Source: Rhizomys pruinosus
Lineage: Eukaryota > Chordata > Mammalia > Rodentia > Spalacidae
DNA length: 64,000 bases
NCBI GenBank assembly: GCA_009823505.1
Contig: VZQC01006589.1
Location: 4,998,726 to 5,062,725, forward strand
Reading direction: 5' to 3'
Made by a program: the position numbers and the translations under genes. Of the stretch, positions 22,219 to 32,950 are shown piece after piece. The first letter of the stretch is position 1, and every line of letters starts with the position of its first letter. The notes under the pieces were generated by a model. It was not told the origin of the DNA, searched no databases, and was given only the letters and a program-made list of their open reading frames with translations.

Positions 22219-23164
22219 AAATTTAAGAAATTTCCCCTTTGAAGAAGAATTTGGGGCCACTGACTATGAGATAATAACTTTTACCAAACACGTCTTGTAT
22301 TGAACAACTCAGTAGACAGTAAGTTACAAAAATACACCAAAGATATATGTCTGGCAGGCATGAGATGAATAAAAGCAAGTGAAGAGAATGGTCAACAGTA
22401 TAAATAATTATAATAGTCAAATAAATGAAATCAGATAGTCTATTATAGTCTATTTGCAAGGTTGTGGAACAATCATAACTTATCTTTCTCAGTAGGAATA
22501 TGAAATAATATAACAATTTTGGCAGTTTTGAAAAACAAACATTAACTTAATCTTCTATGCTAACAACTCTCTAATGTAAATGAAAATATGTCTGCAGAAA
22601 AGCCTTGAGTACAATATTCGCCATAATTTTATCCACAGTGGCTAAACCTAGAAACAATCCAAGAATTTAGGAAATAGTAAAATACAATGTATGAAGGAAC
22701 AAACTACTGCCACACAGAGCAACATAGATAACAAAATGTTTATTCTAATTACCATATCCCAGACAGAAAATACTGCATAATGGTATGATTCCATTAGTAT
22801 AAAGTTCTACAAAGAAAAATTGTAGCAAAAGAGTGACCAATGGTTAGTAGGGGTTAGAGTCATCAGTAGCTGTTGGGAGTGGGAGCAAAGAAGCTATGAA
22901 AATGTCCCCAGAATATAGTAAGGTGACAGACATTTGGATCCATATGGTGGTTATAATGATCTAAGTGTGTGCAGTTCTCAAAACTCATAAAATTGTGCTT
23001 TTATAGCTGATGAATTTTACTATATAAAATTATATTTCCCCAAATTGAATTTACTTAAAATGGCTAGTAAGACTTTCATTTAATGTAACTGTTCTAAGCT
23101 CTGGTGACACTCATCGCCACCTACTGGTATGAGGTGTGTAGCAATACTATTTGTAATCTGCTCT

Positions 23165-23285
23165 GGGTAATGATATTAGCTAATAAGTGCTTACTGCACG
23201 GTAAACCAGGTTTTAAGTGTTTTCACAGCTTTTGCTTATTTGGTCTTCTCAACAACCCTGTGAAAGTACATACTAAAGGTCCTGT
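23165..23285 (-). repeat. MIR SINE fragment
   Basis: AATAAGTGCTTACTGCACGG, TTAAGTGTTTTCACAGC and TCAACAACCCTGTGAAAG match antisense MIR in order. MIR is an ancient mammalian SINE, so this piece of sequence is older than the rodent-specific repeats. Confidence 0.65.
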
Positions 23286-23436
23286 TGTATATTGAGAGGT
23301 AAACATAGAAATGTTACATGTGAAATATAATGCAATATGATTAGCCTCCCTGCTGAAGGACACAAGTAAATAGTGTGCTCTGTAACTGTAGAGAGAGTGA
23401 GACACGGCTTGGTAACTCTGTTAGAAGTGAATTGCT

Positions 23437-23653
23437 GGGGCTGGAGAGATAGCCTAGCGGTTAAGAGCACCGACTGCTCTTACAGAGGACCCGGGTTCGA
23501 TCCCCAGCACCCACATGGCGCTAAGAACCGTCTGCAACTCCAGGAGAACTCCAGTTCCAGGGGAATCCAAGACCCTCTTCTGACCTCCGCGGCACTGCCC
23601 GACACGGGTGCACAAACCTACATGCAGACAGTACATTCATACACATACAAAAA
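23437..23653 (+). repeat. B2 SINE (long form), likely recent
   Basis: Nearly identical to the cleanest copies in the window. AAGTGAATTGCT occurs at 23425-23436 and 23656-23667, so the target duplication is still perfect. Confidence 0.96.
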
Positions 23654-23667
23654 AAAAGTGAATTGCT

Positions 23668-24571
23668 AATTCTGAGTTTTAAAAGATAAGACTTGAAATA
23701 TTGAGTATTTGATATGAAATGTGATTTACTAAAGCTTTTCCAACATTAGAGATGTTTTATGTCCCCATAACACATCATTCGTTGTCTTACTGAAATGCTT
23801 TCAGCAATAACATGTGGAGTAGTCTCCTATAAACTAAAGCCAATTAAGACTTTGTTAATTGTAATCTTCTGTAATTTTAAATCAAAGTACCTCTTAAGGG
23901 AGTCTCTATCATCTGATATTAGATTCAGTAATGAAAAGCTATAGTTAGGGAATTTGTGGAAATTGAAACCAAGCCTTTCAGTTACTTGTCCTATAATAAT
24001 TCGTTCAAGTGCAGTTCTCAAGTTACTCCAGCAGGTGACAATATAGTCATTGTTAACAATGTTTTGTCACTAAAAGACAAAAACAACTTAGCCTTTTGGT
24101 TTTGTTTAGCTTGTCTTTTAGTTATTGTTGTTTTGTGATGAGTTCTTTAAAATTGTTAAACAGGTCTACTCTAGATATAATATCTTAATTATAAAAGATC
24201 TTGAATGTTAGGCAATATGTTGATTTCCTTAAATTCTAATAATAGTTAACGTGGTTAGAAGGTCTTGGAAGGGGGTGATGGGAACTTAATCTTGAGCTTA
24301 GTAGTGGAGGCTGGGTCCTGGAGGAAGAAGCACCTGCAGTCACAGAAGTGGAGGAACTGAGCACCTGATTAGCCATTTGGGGTTTGCAAGAAATGCCAGC
24401 TAGACACAACTGGGTGTTTGTGTCTGGTATTGGAGGAGGCTAACTAAAAACTATGTCAGAAGGAACAGGTTTCAGCTAAGTTTGGTTTCAGAGATGCCCT
24501 GTTCCATTGATTTCACTTTGCCATTGACAGTTGAGTCTGCTGTACACATAAGTACAGAGTAAGAGACAGAT
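23668..24571. other. Unassigned AT-rich sequence
   Basis: No recognised repeat, exon or promoter. A 60-codon frame at 23956-24138 and its neighbours show no domain. Confidence 0.5.
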
Positions 24572-24790
24572 GTGGGAGCTGGAGAGGTGGCTCGGCCATT
24601 AAGAATGCTGGCTGATCTTGCACAGGACCCAGGTTTGTGTCCCAGCACACACAAGGTGGCTAATAACAATCTGAAACTATAGTTCCAGGGGATCCAATGC
24701 CCTCTTCTGGCATCTGCAAGCATTGCATGCACATGATACATTTACATACATGCAGGTGAAACATTTATACACATAAAACAAAGCAAAAAT
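24572..24790 (+). repeat. B2 SINE, older
   Basis: GGGAGCTGGAGAGGTGGCTC, TCCAGGGGATCCAATGCCC and the tail ATTTATACACATAAAACAAA are clear. It is diverged from the clean copies. Confidence 0.9.
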
Positions 24791-24799
24791 GAGATAGTT

Positions 24800-24930
24800 G
24801 CAGCTGGCTGTGGTAGTGCAGGATCACAACTAACTTACAGTAAGGCTGAGCCAGAGGATGAGAAGATCAAGGATTTCCAGTACAAAAACCAAAGTCGAAG
24901 GCCAGCCTGGAAAATACACCCCGTCCCCAA
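24800..24930 (+). repeat. Diverged B1-like SINE
   Basis: CTGGCTGTGGTAGTGCAGGA, AAGGCTGAGCCAGAGGATG and AAGGCCAGCCTGGAAAATAC keep B1 order. It is only partly recognisable. Confidence 0.5.
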
Positions 24931-24990
24931 ATGGAAATGTGAAAAAATGAAAAGAAGGCAGTGGTAGAGTTACATTAAATGTCTAGTACT

Positions 24991-25022
24991 GGGAGAGAGA
25001 GGGAGAGAGGGAGAGAGGGAGC
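24991..25022 (+). repeat. (GA)n-rich microsatellite
   Basis: GGGAGAGAGAGGGAGAGAGG-type run. Confidence 0.85.
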
Positions 25023-26659
25023 AAGCAAGAGCACTAGAACATTTCTGTAAAATATATGCATTTATGAAAAGCCCTTGCTATGCTCCATCTCAAAATTTCC
25101 AAATGAGCCTGGTATTTCGGGAGTTTGAAAGCAGGGAGGAATGAAACCAGACTAACGAACATTCCAAAAAGTTGTAGGAAATTTGTTGACATGAAGCCAT
25201 CGGGCTGTCAGGAACACTCAACCAAGCTGATGGAGGCAGAAGGATTATTATGTGAAACTAGTGGAGAGAACATGAAACAGTAAAGGCCCCTCTTAGAAGG
25301 AGAGGGGAGGGGAGCAGTCTATAGACTGAGTGGACACAGGAAGAGGAGAAGCCCGATACGACAGAGGCTCCAGGCTTTGTGTCTGCAGTGAAGGAGCCAT
25401 TTGGAATTATTCTAAAATTGTTTGCCTTTTTTTCCTTAAATGACATTTAGATAATTTAATGAAACTGTATAACTTCATTTACTAGCAGTTTTGTGGATGT
25501 AAGAATAAAATTAGACGTATAATTTTAAGGCACATTTTGCAATATGTTTTTCATTTGTTTTTTACCCTGTGTCTACTCAGTTCCTCTCCTTTGCCTATGT
25601 ATGAAGTTTGGGACTAGGAGAGTTAGTCATGGTAACCTACTCTGTTCTCAGTATCCAAGATCTGCATTATGGCAAGTGATAGGTCCCAGAGATTGTGGCA
25701 TCCATGACACAGAATCTGACAGTGTTCTACATCCCATCACTAAGTTTGGATGCATGAATGTGTTTTGTTGTTAAAGTTTTCACAGAGCTTTTCATTCCTT
25801 TCATTTGTCTTTCTTCCATAAGGAAAAGAGAATCAGTGGCTGGTGCTTTATCTGGCTGGTGGCTTGCTGAAATGTGGAATTGGCCTCTTGTCCCTGGAGT
25901 TCTGGTTTCCTGGAGTCATTATTGTGTAAAGGAATCTACAAAGGCTGCCAGCTGAATCTGTCTGAGGAAAAAATAACTTGAGAGCAGCAAACAACTAAGT
26001 CTGCATGAAGTATAATAAGCATACTGGTTTCATTAAAAACTAATAACAAGACAATTTTCAAACGCAGAGGCAATGGGAAATAGAGAAAAGACAGGAGGGG
26101 TGCACTGGGGAGGGGGTTCCCCAAGGAAATATTGCCTGTTCTTCATAGTATTGCTAAGCAGTTTGTCTATAAAGTCATATATATTTGGCTTTGCCATTAA
26201 TTTTCTGAAACTGAAGCATATCTGTCAACAGTCATCAAGAATCATGGATTTACGTTGCCCCGGAGAACAAGTTTTTACATGAAAACAGGGAGATTATAGA
26301 AAAGTAGGAAAATTTCCGTTATAGGTTTTAGGTGCTATCTGATGACATTCTTAAATTTGAATTGGCGGAGGAAGTCTGTTAATATATTTCAAAAGTTTTG
26401 AGCTGGTAGTTGAAAGAATGTTAGATCCGGCACAGAGATGCCCAAGATCATTTTTGCTCTAGATGGGTAACATTCCAGCTCTTCACAGTCACAGAGGTCT
26501 AAAAAGTCAGTTAGCCCTGCAGAATCTTTAATATAGGTGTGGCTATAATCATGGGACTTCAATTCACAGGGCAGAAGGCACTAGGACCAAAAATGCTTAA
26601 ATGACATGAGGAGTATCAATCACAGAGCTACTGGATAGGGCTCTTGGCCTTGAAATATA
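25023..26659. other. Unassigned sequence, longest repeat-free stretch
   Basis: About 1.6 kb in which I see no SINE, LINE or LTR. Frames of 62-76 codons occur but have no recognisable domain or splice context. It would be the best place to look for conserved non-coding sequence. Confidence 0.45.
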
Positions 26660-26782
26660 GCTTGTTCGTTATTTCGGACAGGATTTCACTATGTAGCCTA
26701 GGCTGGACTCAAACTTAGGTTCTTCCTGCCATAGCTTCCTGAGTAATTGCTGGAGTTGCAAGTGTGGCCCACCATGCCTGAC
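26660..26782 (-). repeat. B1-like SINE, diverged
   Basis: TTTCACTATGTAGCCTAGGC and GTGTGGCCCACCATGCCTGA are antisense B1 landmarks. Confidence 0.75.
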
Positions 26783-26828
26783 TTGAAATCACAAGCTCTG
26801 ATGGCTACTTGCACATGCTGTTTAACAT

Positions 26829-27187
26829 TGTGGTGGTTTGAATGAGTGTCCCCCATAGGCTCTAGGTATTCAGACATTTGTCTCCAGTTGGTGGCGCTGT
26901 TTTTGGAGGTCTTGGGGTGTGTGGCTGAGCTGGAGGAAGTGTGTCACTGGGGGCAGGCTTAGTGAGTTTTAACAAGCCTCGTGGTTTACAGTTGCCCTCT
27001 CTCTGCTTCCTGTGCTCTTTGAGAGATGTGACCCTCGGTTTGCTGCTCCAAATCCAGCTGCCACGCCTCCCGCCACAATGGACTCTAATTCCCTGGAACC
27101 ACCAATCGTAAGCTCAAATAAACTCTTCTTTTTATAAGTTCCTTGGTCATGGTGCTTTATCACAGCAACAGAAAAGTGACTAATACA
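26829..27187 (+). repeat. 5' LTR of MaLR-type element
   Basis: TGTGGTGGTTTGAATGAG to GTGACTAATACA. AATAAA at about 27117-27122 and TTTATAAG nearby are the likely processing signals. The start matches the MST/MLT1/MaLR consensus as I remember it. Confidence 0.85.
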
Positions 27188-27193
27188 GTAATT

Positions 27194-27209
27194 TGGTACC
27201 AGGAGTGGG
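27194..27209 (+). promoter_or_regulatory. Primer-binding site, Leu-tRNA type
   Basis: TGGTACCAGGAGTGGG is six bases after the LTR. It differs by about two bases from the complement of a leucine tRNA 3' end, as in other ERVL/MaLR elements. Confidence 0.65.
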
Positions 27210-27212
27210 CTG

Positions 27213-27965
27213 TTGGCTGTGAAGAACCTGACCATGTGGATGTTTGGAGAAATGTGGAAGACTTTGGAACTTTGGGCTAGAAAAGCTGTTGACTACTGTA
27301 AGCAGAGCTTAAGGGGCCATTTTAGTAGAAGCCTGGAAGAAAGCATGGCTGCAAAGAATGTAGTTCCAGAGGAAAATAAAGACTTAGGCAGCAACTGGGA
27401 TATTTTGATAAAGAGTCTGGCAGCAGTTTGCCCACAGCCCAGATGCTTGCCTGATGCTAAGTTGAAAACCAATGGAGTGATGTCTTTGGCGGAGGATATT
27501 TCAAGACAGCCTAATGTAGAAATGGTGGCATCACTTTTAATGGTGAATATTGTGCAGCTCTACAGTGAAGAAGAGCAAATGGGGCAGAAAGAAATGCAGA
27601 ATGTACAGTTTGGATCTGATAACTGCACTAGGAAGATTAAAGGTGGGGCCGAGGCTTGTGAAGGAGAGTTTCCTTTTGATAAGGTTAAAGTGATTAAGGA
27701 AGGGCCTGGAGATTTACAAGCAAACAAAAGAATCAGTACCTTCAGGGCAAGACCACACCCAGCTAATCCTCCAACAAGTCCAGGGCAGAGAAAAGTTGCA
27801 AATGTGGTTGAAATAGGCCAGGGTCCATCCCAAAATTGCAGCCAAACTCAGCAGTTTCATTCACGTGGTGCTGGCTTTAGAGGCATGAAGTTTACAAGAG
27901 TGAAGGGGTCATCAGTTCTTCCTCCATGGTTTCAGGCAGAGCACAGCAGGGGTGTCCCTGCATAA
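27213..27965 (+). pseudogene. MaLR internal open frame, 250 codons
   Basis: This is the longest open frame in the window. It starts three bases after the primer-binding site and covers over half of the internal region. I see no zinc knuckle, protease or other retroviral motif. The product would be hydrophilic, with basic and acidic stretches and no signal peptide or membrane segment. It most likely descends from a gag-like ORF of MaLR internal sequences. The matching regions in the elements at 12.9-14.2 kb and 31-33.6 kb are broken. Start choice: the first ATG, which has no independent support. It may be open by chance. It is not a host gene on this evidence. Confidence 0.5.
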
Positions 27966-28506
27966 AGTAGGCCCTGATAGGCCATTGCATGAAGCTGTGA
28001 ATGTGAAGCCTGGTTGGTAGCAGAGACCCCCAAGAAGACATTCGAGATGCCAGACCTGTGAGATATTTGCCAAGGAGAGCTGCATACAGGAACTGGTACC
28101 GGCCTAAGAAAGAGATGTGTGTTTCAAGCAAAGCTGGAAGAGCTGAGCCATCTAAGCCCTTTGGAAGTCAAGTCTCAGAAGTTGCATGTGGAGCTACTGG
28201 ACTTGGTGTTTGCCCTGCTGGTTTTTGGTCTTGTTTTGGTCCAGTATTTCCTCAGTATGCCTCTATTCCTCCCTTTTGGAATGGGAATGTGTTTTCGGTT
28301 CCACTGTATGTTGGGAGTATGTAATTTGCCTTTTGATTTTACAGGAGCTTACAGTTAAGAGATTGGCCTGAGTCTCAGAAGAGAACTTGGACTGTGGACT
28401 TTTGAATGGCATTGAGACTGGTAAAGACTGTGGGGACTTTTAAGGTTGGACTAAATGCATTTTGCATTTTATATGGTCAGGAGCCTATGGGGGCCAGGGA
28501 GTGGAA

Positions 28507-28864
28507 TGTAGTGGCTTGAATGAGTGTCCCCCATAGGCTCTACATATTCAGATATTTGTCTCCAGTTGGTGGCGCTGTTTTGGGAGGTCTTGGGGTGTGT
28601 GGCTGAGCTGGAGGAAGTGTGTCACTTGGGGCAGGCTTAGTGAGTTTTAACAAGCCTCGGGTTTACAGTTGCCCTCTCTCTGCTTTCTGTGCTCTTTGCG
28701 AGATGTGACCCTCGGTTTGCCGCTCCAGATCCAGCTGCCACGTCTCCCACCACAATGGACTCTAATTCCCTGAAACCACCAATCGTAAGCTCAAATAAAC
28801 TCTTCCTTTTATAAGTTCCTTGGTCATGGTGCTTTATCACAGCAACAGAAAAGTGACTAATACA
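28507..28864 (+). repeat. 3' LTR of MaLR-type element
   Basis: TGTAGTGGCTTGAATGAG to GTGACTAATACA, collinear with the 5' LTR. A two-base deletion (CCTCGGG against CCTCGTGG) is the only clear length difference. Confidence 0.87.
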
Positions 28865-28869
28865 AACAT

Positions 28870-29407
28870 GTTACTGTTTAGCATGGACAGAGCAAGGCAC
28901 AGTAAAAGGATCACTGAAAGAAGTAATTCAGCATTCTGGTGATATTTCCTCTATCCCTCAGACATGTTCCTCTTTACTCTTCAGGAAAGTTATATAGAGC
29001 TACAATGCATCAGAATTATGCTGTCTATAGAGGAAGAGGAGGGGAGCAGTTTCTTGTTGAGCTTTTCCTCTTCTCTTGCATTAGTCTCAGGCCCTCACTA
29101 AGGGAATATCATTCTTATACCTCTACGTTCTGTTTGGCTCATCAAGTGGCCTTAGGAGCAAACAGAGTAGTCACAGATCTTCAAGACCAGAGAGCAGGTA
29201 TAATGCTATTGTCCTGGTGGGAGCTATCAATGAGGGGTGTTTGTGGAACCTCTGCAGCACGTACCTGTCCTTGCAGCCATTCTGGCTAGCAGGGGATTAG
29301 AGCAGGTGGTCAAATATGGTGTTGGGTATTTCTGCAGGGCACATTGTCTTTGTTTTTGTGGATGAGCTCAGTAATCCTCATCATCCCAAGCATATATAAG
29401 GTTTTAA
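28870..29407. other. Unassigned sequence
   Basis: No recognised repeat. A 116-codon frame at 28939-29289 has no visible domain, splice context or start signal; I regard it as chance. Confidence 0.45.
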
Positions 29408-29628
29408 AAAATTATTTATTTTTATTTTATATGTATCAATGTAATGCTTGCATGTAGATAGGTGTACCCATGTCATACAGTGCCTGTGGAGGCCAGAAGG
29501 GGGTAATGGATCACCTGGAACTGGAGTTACAGATGGCTGTTAGCCACCATATGGGTGCTGGGAATTGAACCCAGGTCCTCTGCAAGAGCAACTAGTGCTC
29601 TTAACCACTGAGCCATCTCTTCAGCTCC
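29408..29628 (-). repeat. B2 SINE, older
   Basis: Complete antisense B2 up to GAGCCATCTCTTCAGCTCC. ATATATAA-type flanks on both sides suggest a target duplication. Confidence 0.9.
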
Positions 29629-29732
29629 ACATATATAAATTTCAAAATCCCTTGCATCTTCACTGTATACAACATTCTTTAAATGGAAGATAATGAGTTG
29701 GCTTTATGAATTTGGGATTTGCTTGGCATAGA

Positions 29733-29775
29733 CTTGTATTAATTCAGAGTTCTCTAAAGGAGCAGAACAGATAAC

Positions 29776-29815
<40 letters not shown>

Positions 29816-30283
29816 GGGAATTTCTTAACTTGGATTACACAACATGGGCCAGGAAGTCCAACTGTTTGGACTTTTTAGCTGTTTCACACTGGAGAGGCCA
29901 AGAATCCAGGAACTGTTCAGTCCATGAGGCTGGATGTCTCAGCAATCCCAATGTGGTACTGAAGGCCTGGAGGATTCGTGGCTATCTGCTTTCTTTTGTC
30001 TATGTTGGAGGCCTGAAGAAGCTGGATCTAATTTAAGTGAAAGAATGTGGCAGCAACAGGATAGATATGACTTGACAGCCAGAGTGAAGGCAAGCAGGGG
30101 AAAAGCAATTTCCCTTCCCAGTGTCCTTTTATCTGAGCTACCGATGGAAGGTGCTGCCCACATTCAAGGTGGGTCTTTCCACTTCAAATAATTCAATCAA
30201 GAAAGTCCCTTACGAAGTGCCCTGCAGTTTGCACTTTAGTTGATCCCAGATCCAGTCAAGTTGGCTGGATTAGCCATCACATG
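29733..30283 (-). mobile_element. LTR of ERVL/MaLR-like repeat, minus strand
   Basis: Read on the minus strand it begins TGTGATGGCTAATCCAGCC and ends GAGAACTCTGAATTAATACA, so it has TG...CA ends. CCTGAAGAAGCTGG and CACATTCAAGGTGGGTC match a common rodent LTR that I remember but cannot name with certainty. An AT repeat near its end is internal. Confidence 0.6.
29778..29811 (+). repeat. (AT)n microsatellite
   Basis: About 16 uninterrupted AT units inside the LTR. Confidence 0.95.
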
Positions 30284-30349
30284 ATTATTTTAGGTGATTG
30301 CATGCATTACATTTACTCAGATAAACATGCAGTTCGTAAAGTTCATTGT

Positions 30350-30430
30350 GGCTTGATGGTGTAGCACAGTGGTAAGGCTCTTGTCTATAGTGTAAGGGCC
30401 CCAGAAGTCACTAGGACTCTAGGGCTAAAA
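30350..30430 (+). repeat. ID-type SINE
   Basis: GGCTTGATGGTGTAGCACAG with GGTAAGGCTCTTGTCTATAG resembles the ID promoter half; an A-rich tail follows after a long gap. Diverged. Confidence 0.6.
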
Positions 30431-30570
30431 AACCAGACAAACAGAAACAAAATAAAACAGCAAAATAAAAAAAATAAAAATTTAAAATTTAAAATACTTT
30501 TCTCTTGATCATTGTGTTTCTCTACATGGCCTGAAATTTTGATTTATTACTATTTGTTTATTTATTTATT

Positions 30571-30720
30571 TACTTTTGGTCTTTTTGAGACAGGGTCTTC
30601 CTTTAGTCCCAGATGGCCTGGAGCTCACTATATAGACTAGGCTGGCATTGAAATCACAGAAATCCACCTGCCCCTGCCTCCTGAGTGCTGGGATTAAAGG
30701 CATGTGCCACAATGCCTGGC
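30571..30720 (-). repeat. B1 SINE
   Basis: Complete antisense B1, TTTTGGTCTTTTTGAGACAG to GCCACAATGCCTGGC, followed by T-rich sequence. Confidence 0.93.
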
Positions 30721-30795
30721 TTTTATTTTTTATTTTTATTTTTTTTTGATTGATTACTTTTATAAGACATGCAAGTCAGTGAGTTCAGATTACTA

Positions 30796-31158
30796 TGATG
30801 GTTTGAAGTTGAATGAGCCCCAAATAGGATCATGTGCTTGAACACTTGGTACACAGATGGTGATGCTGTTTTGGAAGGTTTGACGTTTTGAGGAGGAGGT
30901 GGTGCTTTGCTGGAAGAAGTGGGTCACTGAGGGCAGATCTTGAGTTTACATCCAAGCCCTTCTTCCTGTTCACCCCCTGTTTCCTGCTGATGAGATGTGA
31001 CTCTCCAGCCTCTTGCCCCTGTCATGATGCTTCCCCTGACCATGGCCATGACTTTCTACATGAAGGCCTTGGAACTGTAAGCCCAAATAAGCTCTTTCCC
31101 CCTTAAGTTGCTTTAGTCAGGGTATTGTATTACAACAATGAGAAGTAACTAAGGCATA
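30796..31158 (+). mobile_element. MaLR-type LTR
   Basis: Starts TGATGGTTTGAA and ends near GTAACTAAGGCATA, collinear with the LTR at 26.83 kb but more diverged. TTGGTACCAAGAAG follows at about 31163, a decayed primer site. It is therefore the 5' LTR of an older copy, with internal sequence downstream. Confidence 0.78.
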
Positions 31159-31350
31159 AAAATTGGTACCAAGAAGAAAGTAGGGATGTGGCTGTGATAA
31201 AACTTACTATGTGGTAAGCACAGTTTAATGTGAGTTTAGAGGATAACAATACATAATGATATGTGCACAGTGGAGGCCTGGTTCATGACAGATTCAGAGA
31301 GAAACATTGATTCTATTGGGAAATAAGATAGGGACTATTCATGTGGTATT
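31159..31350 (+). mobile_element. MaLR internal sequence, 5' part
   Basis: It begins at the decayed primer site and includes AGCACAGTTTAATGTGAG, comparable with the internal start at 27.2 kb. No open frame. Confidence 0.5.
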
Positions 31351-31509
31351 TTTTTTTTTTTTTTTTGGTCTTTTCGAGACAGGGTCTCCCTGTACTCCCA
31401 GCTGTCCTGGAACTCTCTCTGTAGACCAGGCTGGCCTTGAACTCACAAAGATCCACCTGCCTCTGCCTCCCAAGTGCTAGGATTAAAGGCATGCATCACC
31501 ATGTCTGGC
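31351..31509 (-). repeat. B1 SINE
   Basis: Near-consensus antisense B1 with a T-run of about 18. TGTGGTATTTTT and TATGGTATTTTT flank it as the target duplication. Confidence 0.94.
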
Positions 31510-31527
31510 TATGGTATTTTTTTGTTT

Positions 31528-31640
31528 TTTTGACATGGCCTTCCTAGTCCCAGCCCAACTGGAAGTCATTATGTAGACAGGCTGGGATTAATAGTGCAGG
31601 CTGGGATTAATAGTGCATGCCATAATATCCAACTTATTTT
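31528..31640 (-). repeat. B1 fragment with short internal duplication
   Basis: TTTTTGACATGGCCTTCC is antisense B1. GCAGGCTGGGATTAATAGT-type sequence is repeated once in tandem at about 31580-31617. Confidence 0.65.
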
Positions 31641-31829
31641 GTATTTTGATAGAAACAGTCTCTGACTTCTTTCTGTTGATGGTTTGACAATGTGAGTGAA
31701 GTTTAATTTAAAGATAATGTGTTTGGGAGAGGAAAGATGTTTAAAGAAGATTCAACTTTTGGACATGGAGTATGCAGAAAAGAAAATACTTGTAATTGGA
31801 TTTTTTCAGCTTCCTTAATTTTTTATTTA
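31641..31829. other. Probable MaLR internal sequence
   Basis: Contains GAGTGAAGTTTAATTT and AGATTCAACTTTTGG. No independent repeat is recognised. It lies between MaLR parts. Confidence 0.35.
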
Positions 31830-32950
31830 ACCAGATAGAAATCATAGGCAATAGACATAAGGAATATCCATGTAAACCCAACTAGCAATCATCTGAGTCC
31901 AGTTCTTGTATCACCCAGAGTTCCCATGTCCAGGTGGAAAGGGTTGCATAAAAAAAAAATGCTGATCATATAAAAGTCCAGTCTGCTTTTTGCTATCATC
32001 TCACAATATACCTGTTTTCTTTGGCTCTTACAATGTAATGTGCAATCTTTTCTGTGAGAGTCCCTGGGCTTTGGAGGGGAGGGGGAGAGACAGTGAGAGA
32101 TAGGAAGATCCAATTTTTCTCTGAGGTGTCACATCAAACTCTTGGTCTGTCCAAGTCCTATTTTCAGTGGAGTGGTGGCTCACTTAAGAGTCTCCTTTTA
32201 ATTCTAGTAATAAAAGCAAAAACATAAACAAATATTAACCATTATAACAAGTTACACTACCCATTATAACAAGTTACACTATGAGCACTAGCATGCATAT
32301 GCTTGGATGGTATCTTGGTCTGGGTATTACAGCTCTTTAACAAAGGATTGGCAATAGCTTTTTAATATGGCTTATAAAGTCTCATGACATTAGAGGGCAC
32401 CAAGCTTGCAGTCTCAGCTGTGTGTCCTCCTCCCTGGCACTATGAAGGTCAGCTGTCAATTTGGACTGCAGGGTCTCAACATAATTTTTCTTTCTTACAC
32501 TCATATCACATGGTATCTTCAGCAATAGGGTCTTACTGTGCATTTCTTGTGTGCAACCCAAAGTAGTAGACAAATGGCCTTTGTTTTGGGGGCTTTTAGA
32601 ACCTCCCTAGCCAACAGCTCCTGGTACGGCAGCGCACAGCTGGTATTGAAGCCTTTATCTGCCAATGTTTTTTATTTAATCTTGAGGCAAAATTTAGAGG
32701 TAGGGGACTAGTTCTAAGAAACGGGCACAAAAGCCATCAGCTTCCCTGTTGGTAGGTCCTGATCCATTTCTTGAACACTTCTGGTTGGAACCCAAATGGG
32801 GTTCCATCCATGGGAAGACACAAGCAAACCCTTACTCCATGTTAGCAGTAGATTTGGGTTTTCTCATTGGCCCAACATTGTACCAATGATGTTTTATTAT
32901 GGCCTGTTAGAGGGCACCAATGTTTATGGACTGGAGTTATTTCTGATTTG
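31830..32950 (-). mobile_element. L1 3' UTR-like block, tentative
   Basis: A long AT-moderate block without an open frame, between MaLR internal sequences. The style is that of an antisense old rodent L1 3' UTR, but I cannot match it firmly. It holds a 22-bp tandem duplication (32239-32282). Confidence 0.3.
32239..32282 (+). repeat. 22-bp tandem duplication
   Basis: CCATTATAACAAGTTACACT is repeated at a 22-bp interval, with one difference at the last base of the unit. Confidence 0.9.

Larger units (their letters stand above)
20000..23045 (+). mobile_element. Ancient L1 (L1M-like), interrupted
   Basis: Traces of ORF1 (TTCTACATCTAGGGAAAAT, about 20090), ORF2 (AATTTATTTGGAAATG, about 21640; AAAGTCCTCTTAACAAAGGG, about 21850) and a 3' UTR ending in ATGAATTTTACTATATAAAATT (about 23010) are in sense order. 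A B3, an ID and a GGAA repeat interrupt it. It has no open frame and predates the muroid L1s elsewhere in the window. Confidence 0.7.
26829..28864 (+). mobile_element. Full-length MaLR/ERVL-type element
   Basis: Two LTRs (359 and 358 bp) flank 1.32 kb of internal sequence. The host duplication AACAT stands at 26824-26828 and 28865-28869, and the LTRs begin TG and end CA. A Leu-tRNA-type primer site follows the 5' LTR, and a purine-rich stretch (CAGGGAGTGGAA) precedes the 3' LTR. There is no pol or env. The LTRs differ at about 17 positions by eye, so the insertion is not recent. An intact outline of this kind is the clearest proviral structure in the window. Confidence 0.88.

Noticed and set aside
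23454..23636. Small protein family with similar 60-65 residue frames beginning MYCLH or MYECT at many places
   Set aside because: Each lies on the strand opposite to a B2 (also at 37390, 54754, 57927, 60295). It is the antisense frame of the SINE, not a gene family.
27213..27965. Host protein-coding gene for the 250-codon frame
   Set aside because: It lies wholly between two MaLR LTRs and starts at the primer-binding site, so it belongs to the element. No intron or host promoter is visible.
28939..29289. 116-codon plus-strand frame as a gene or exon
   Set aside because: No recognisable domain, no conserved-looking start, and no splice sites that would make a transcript.
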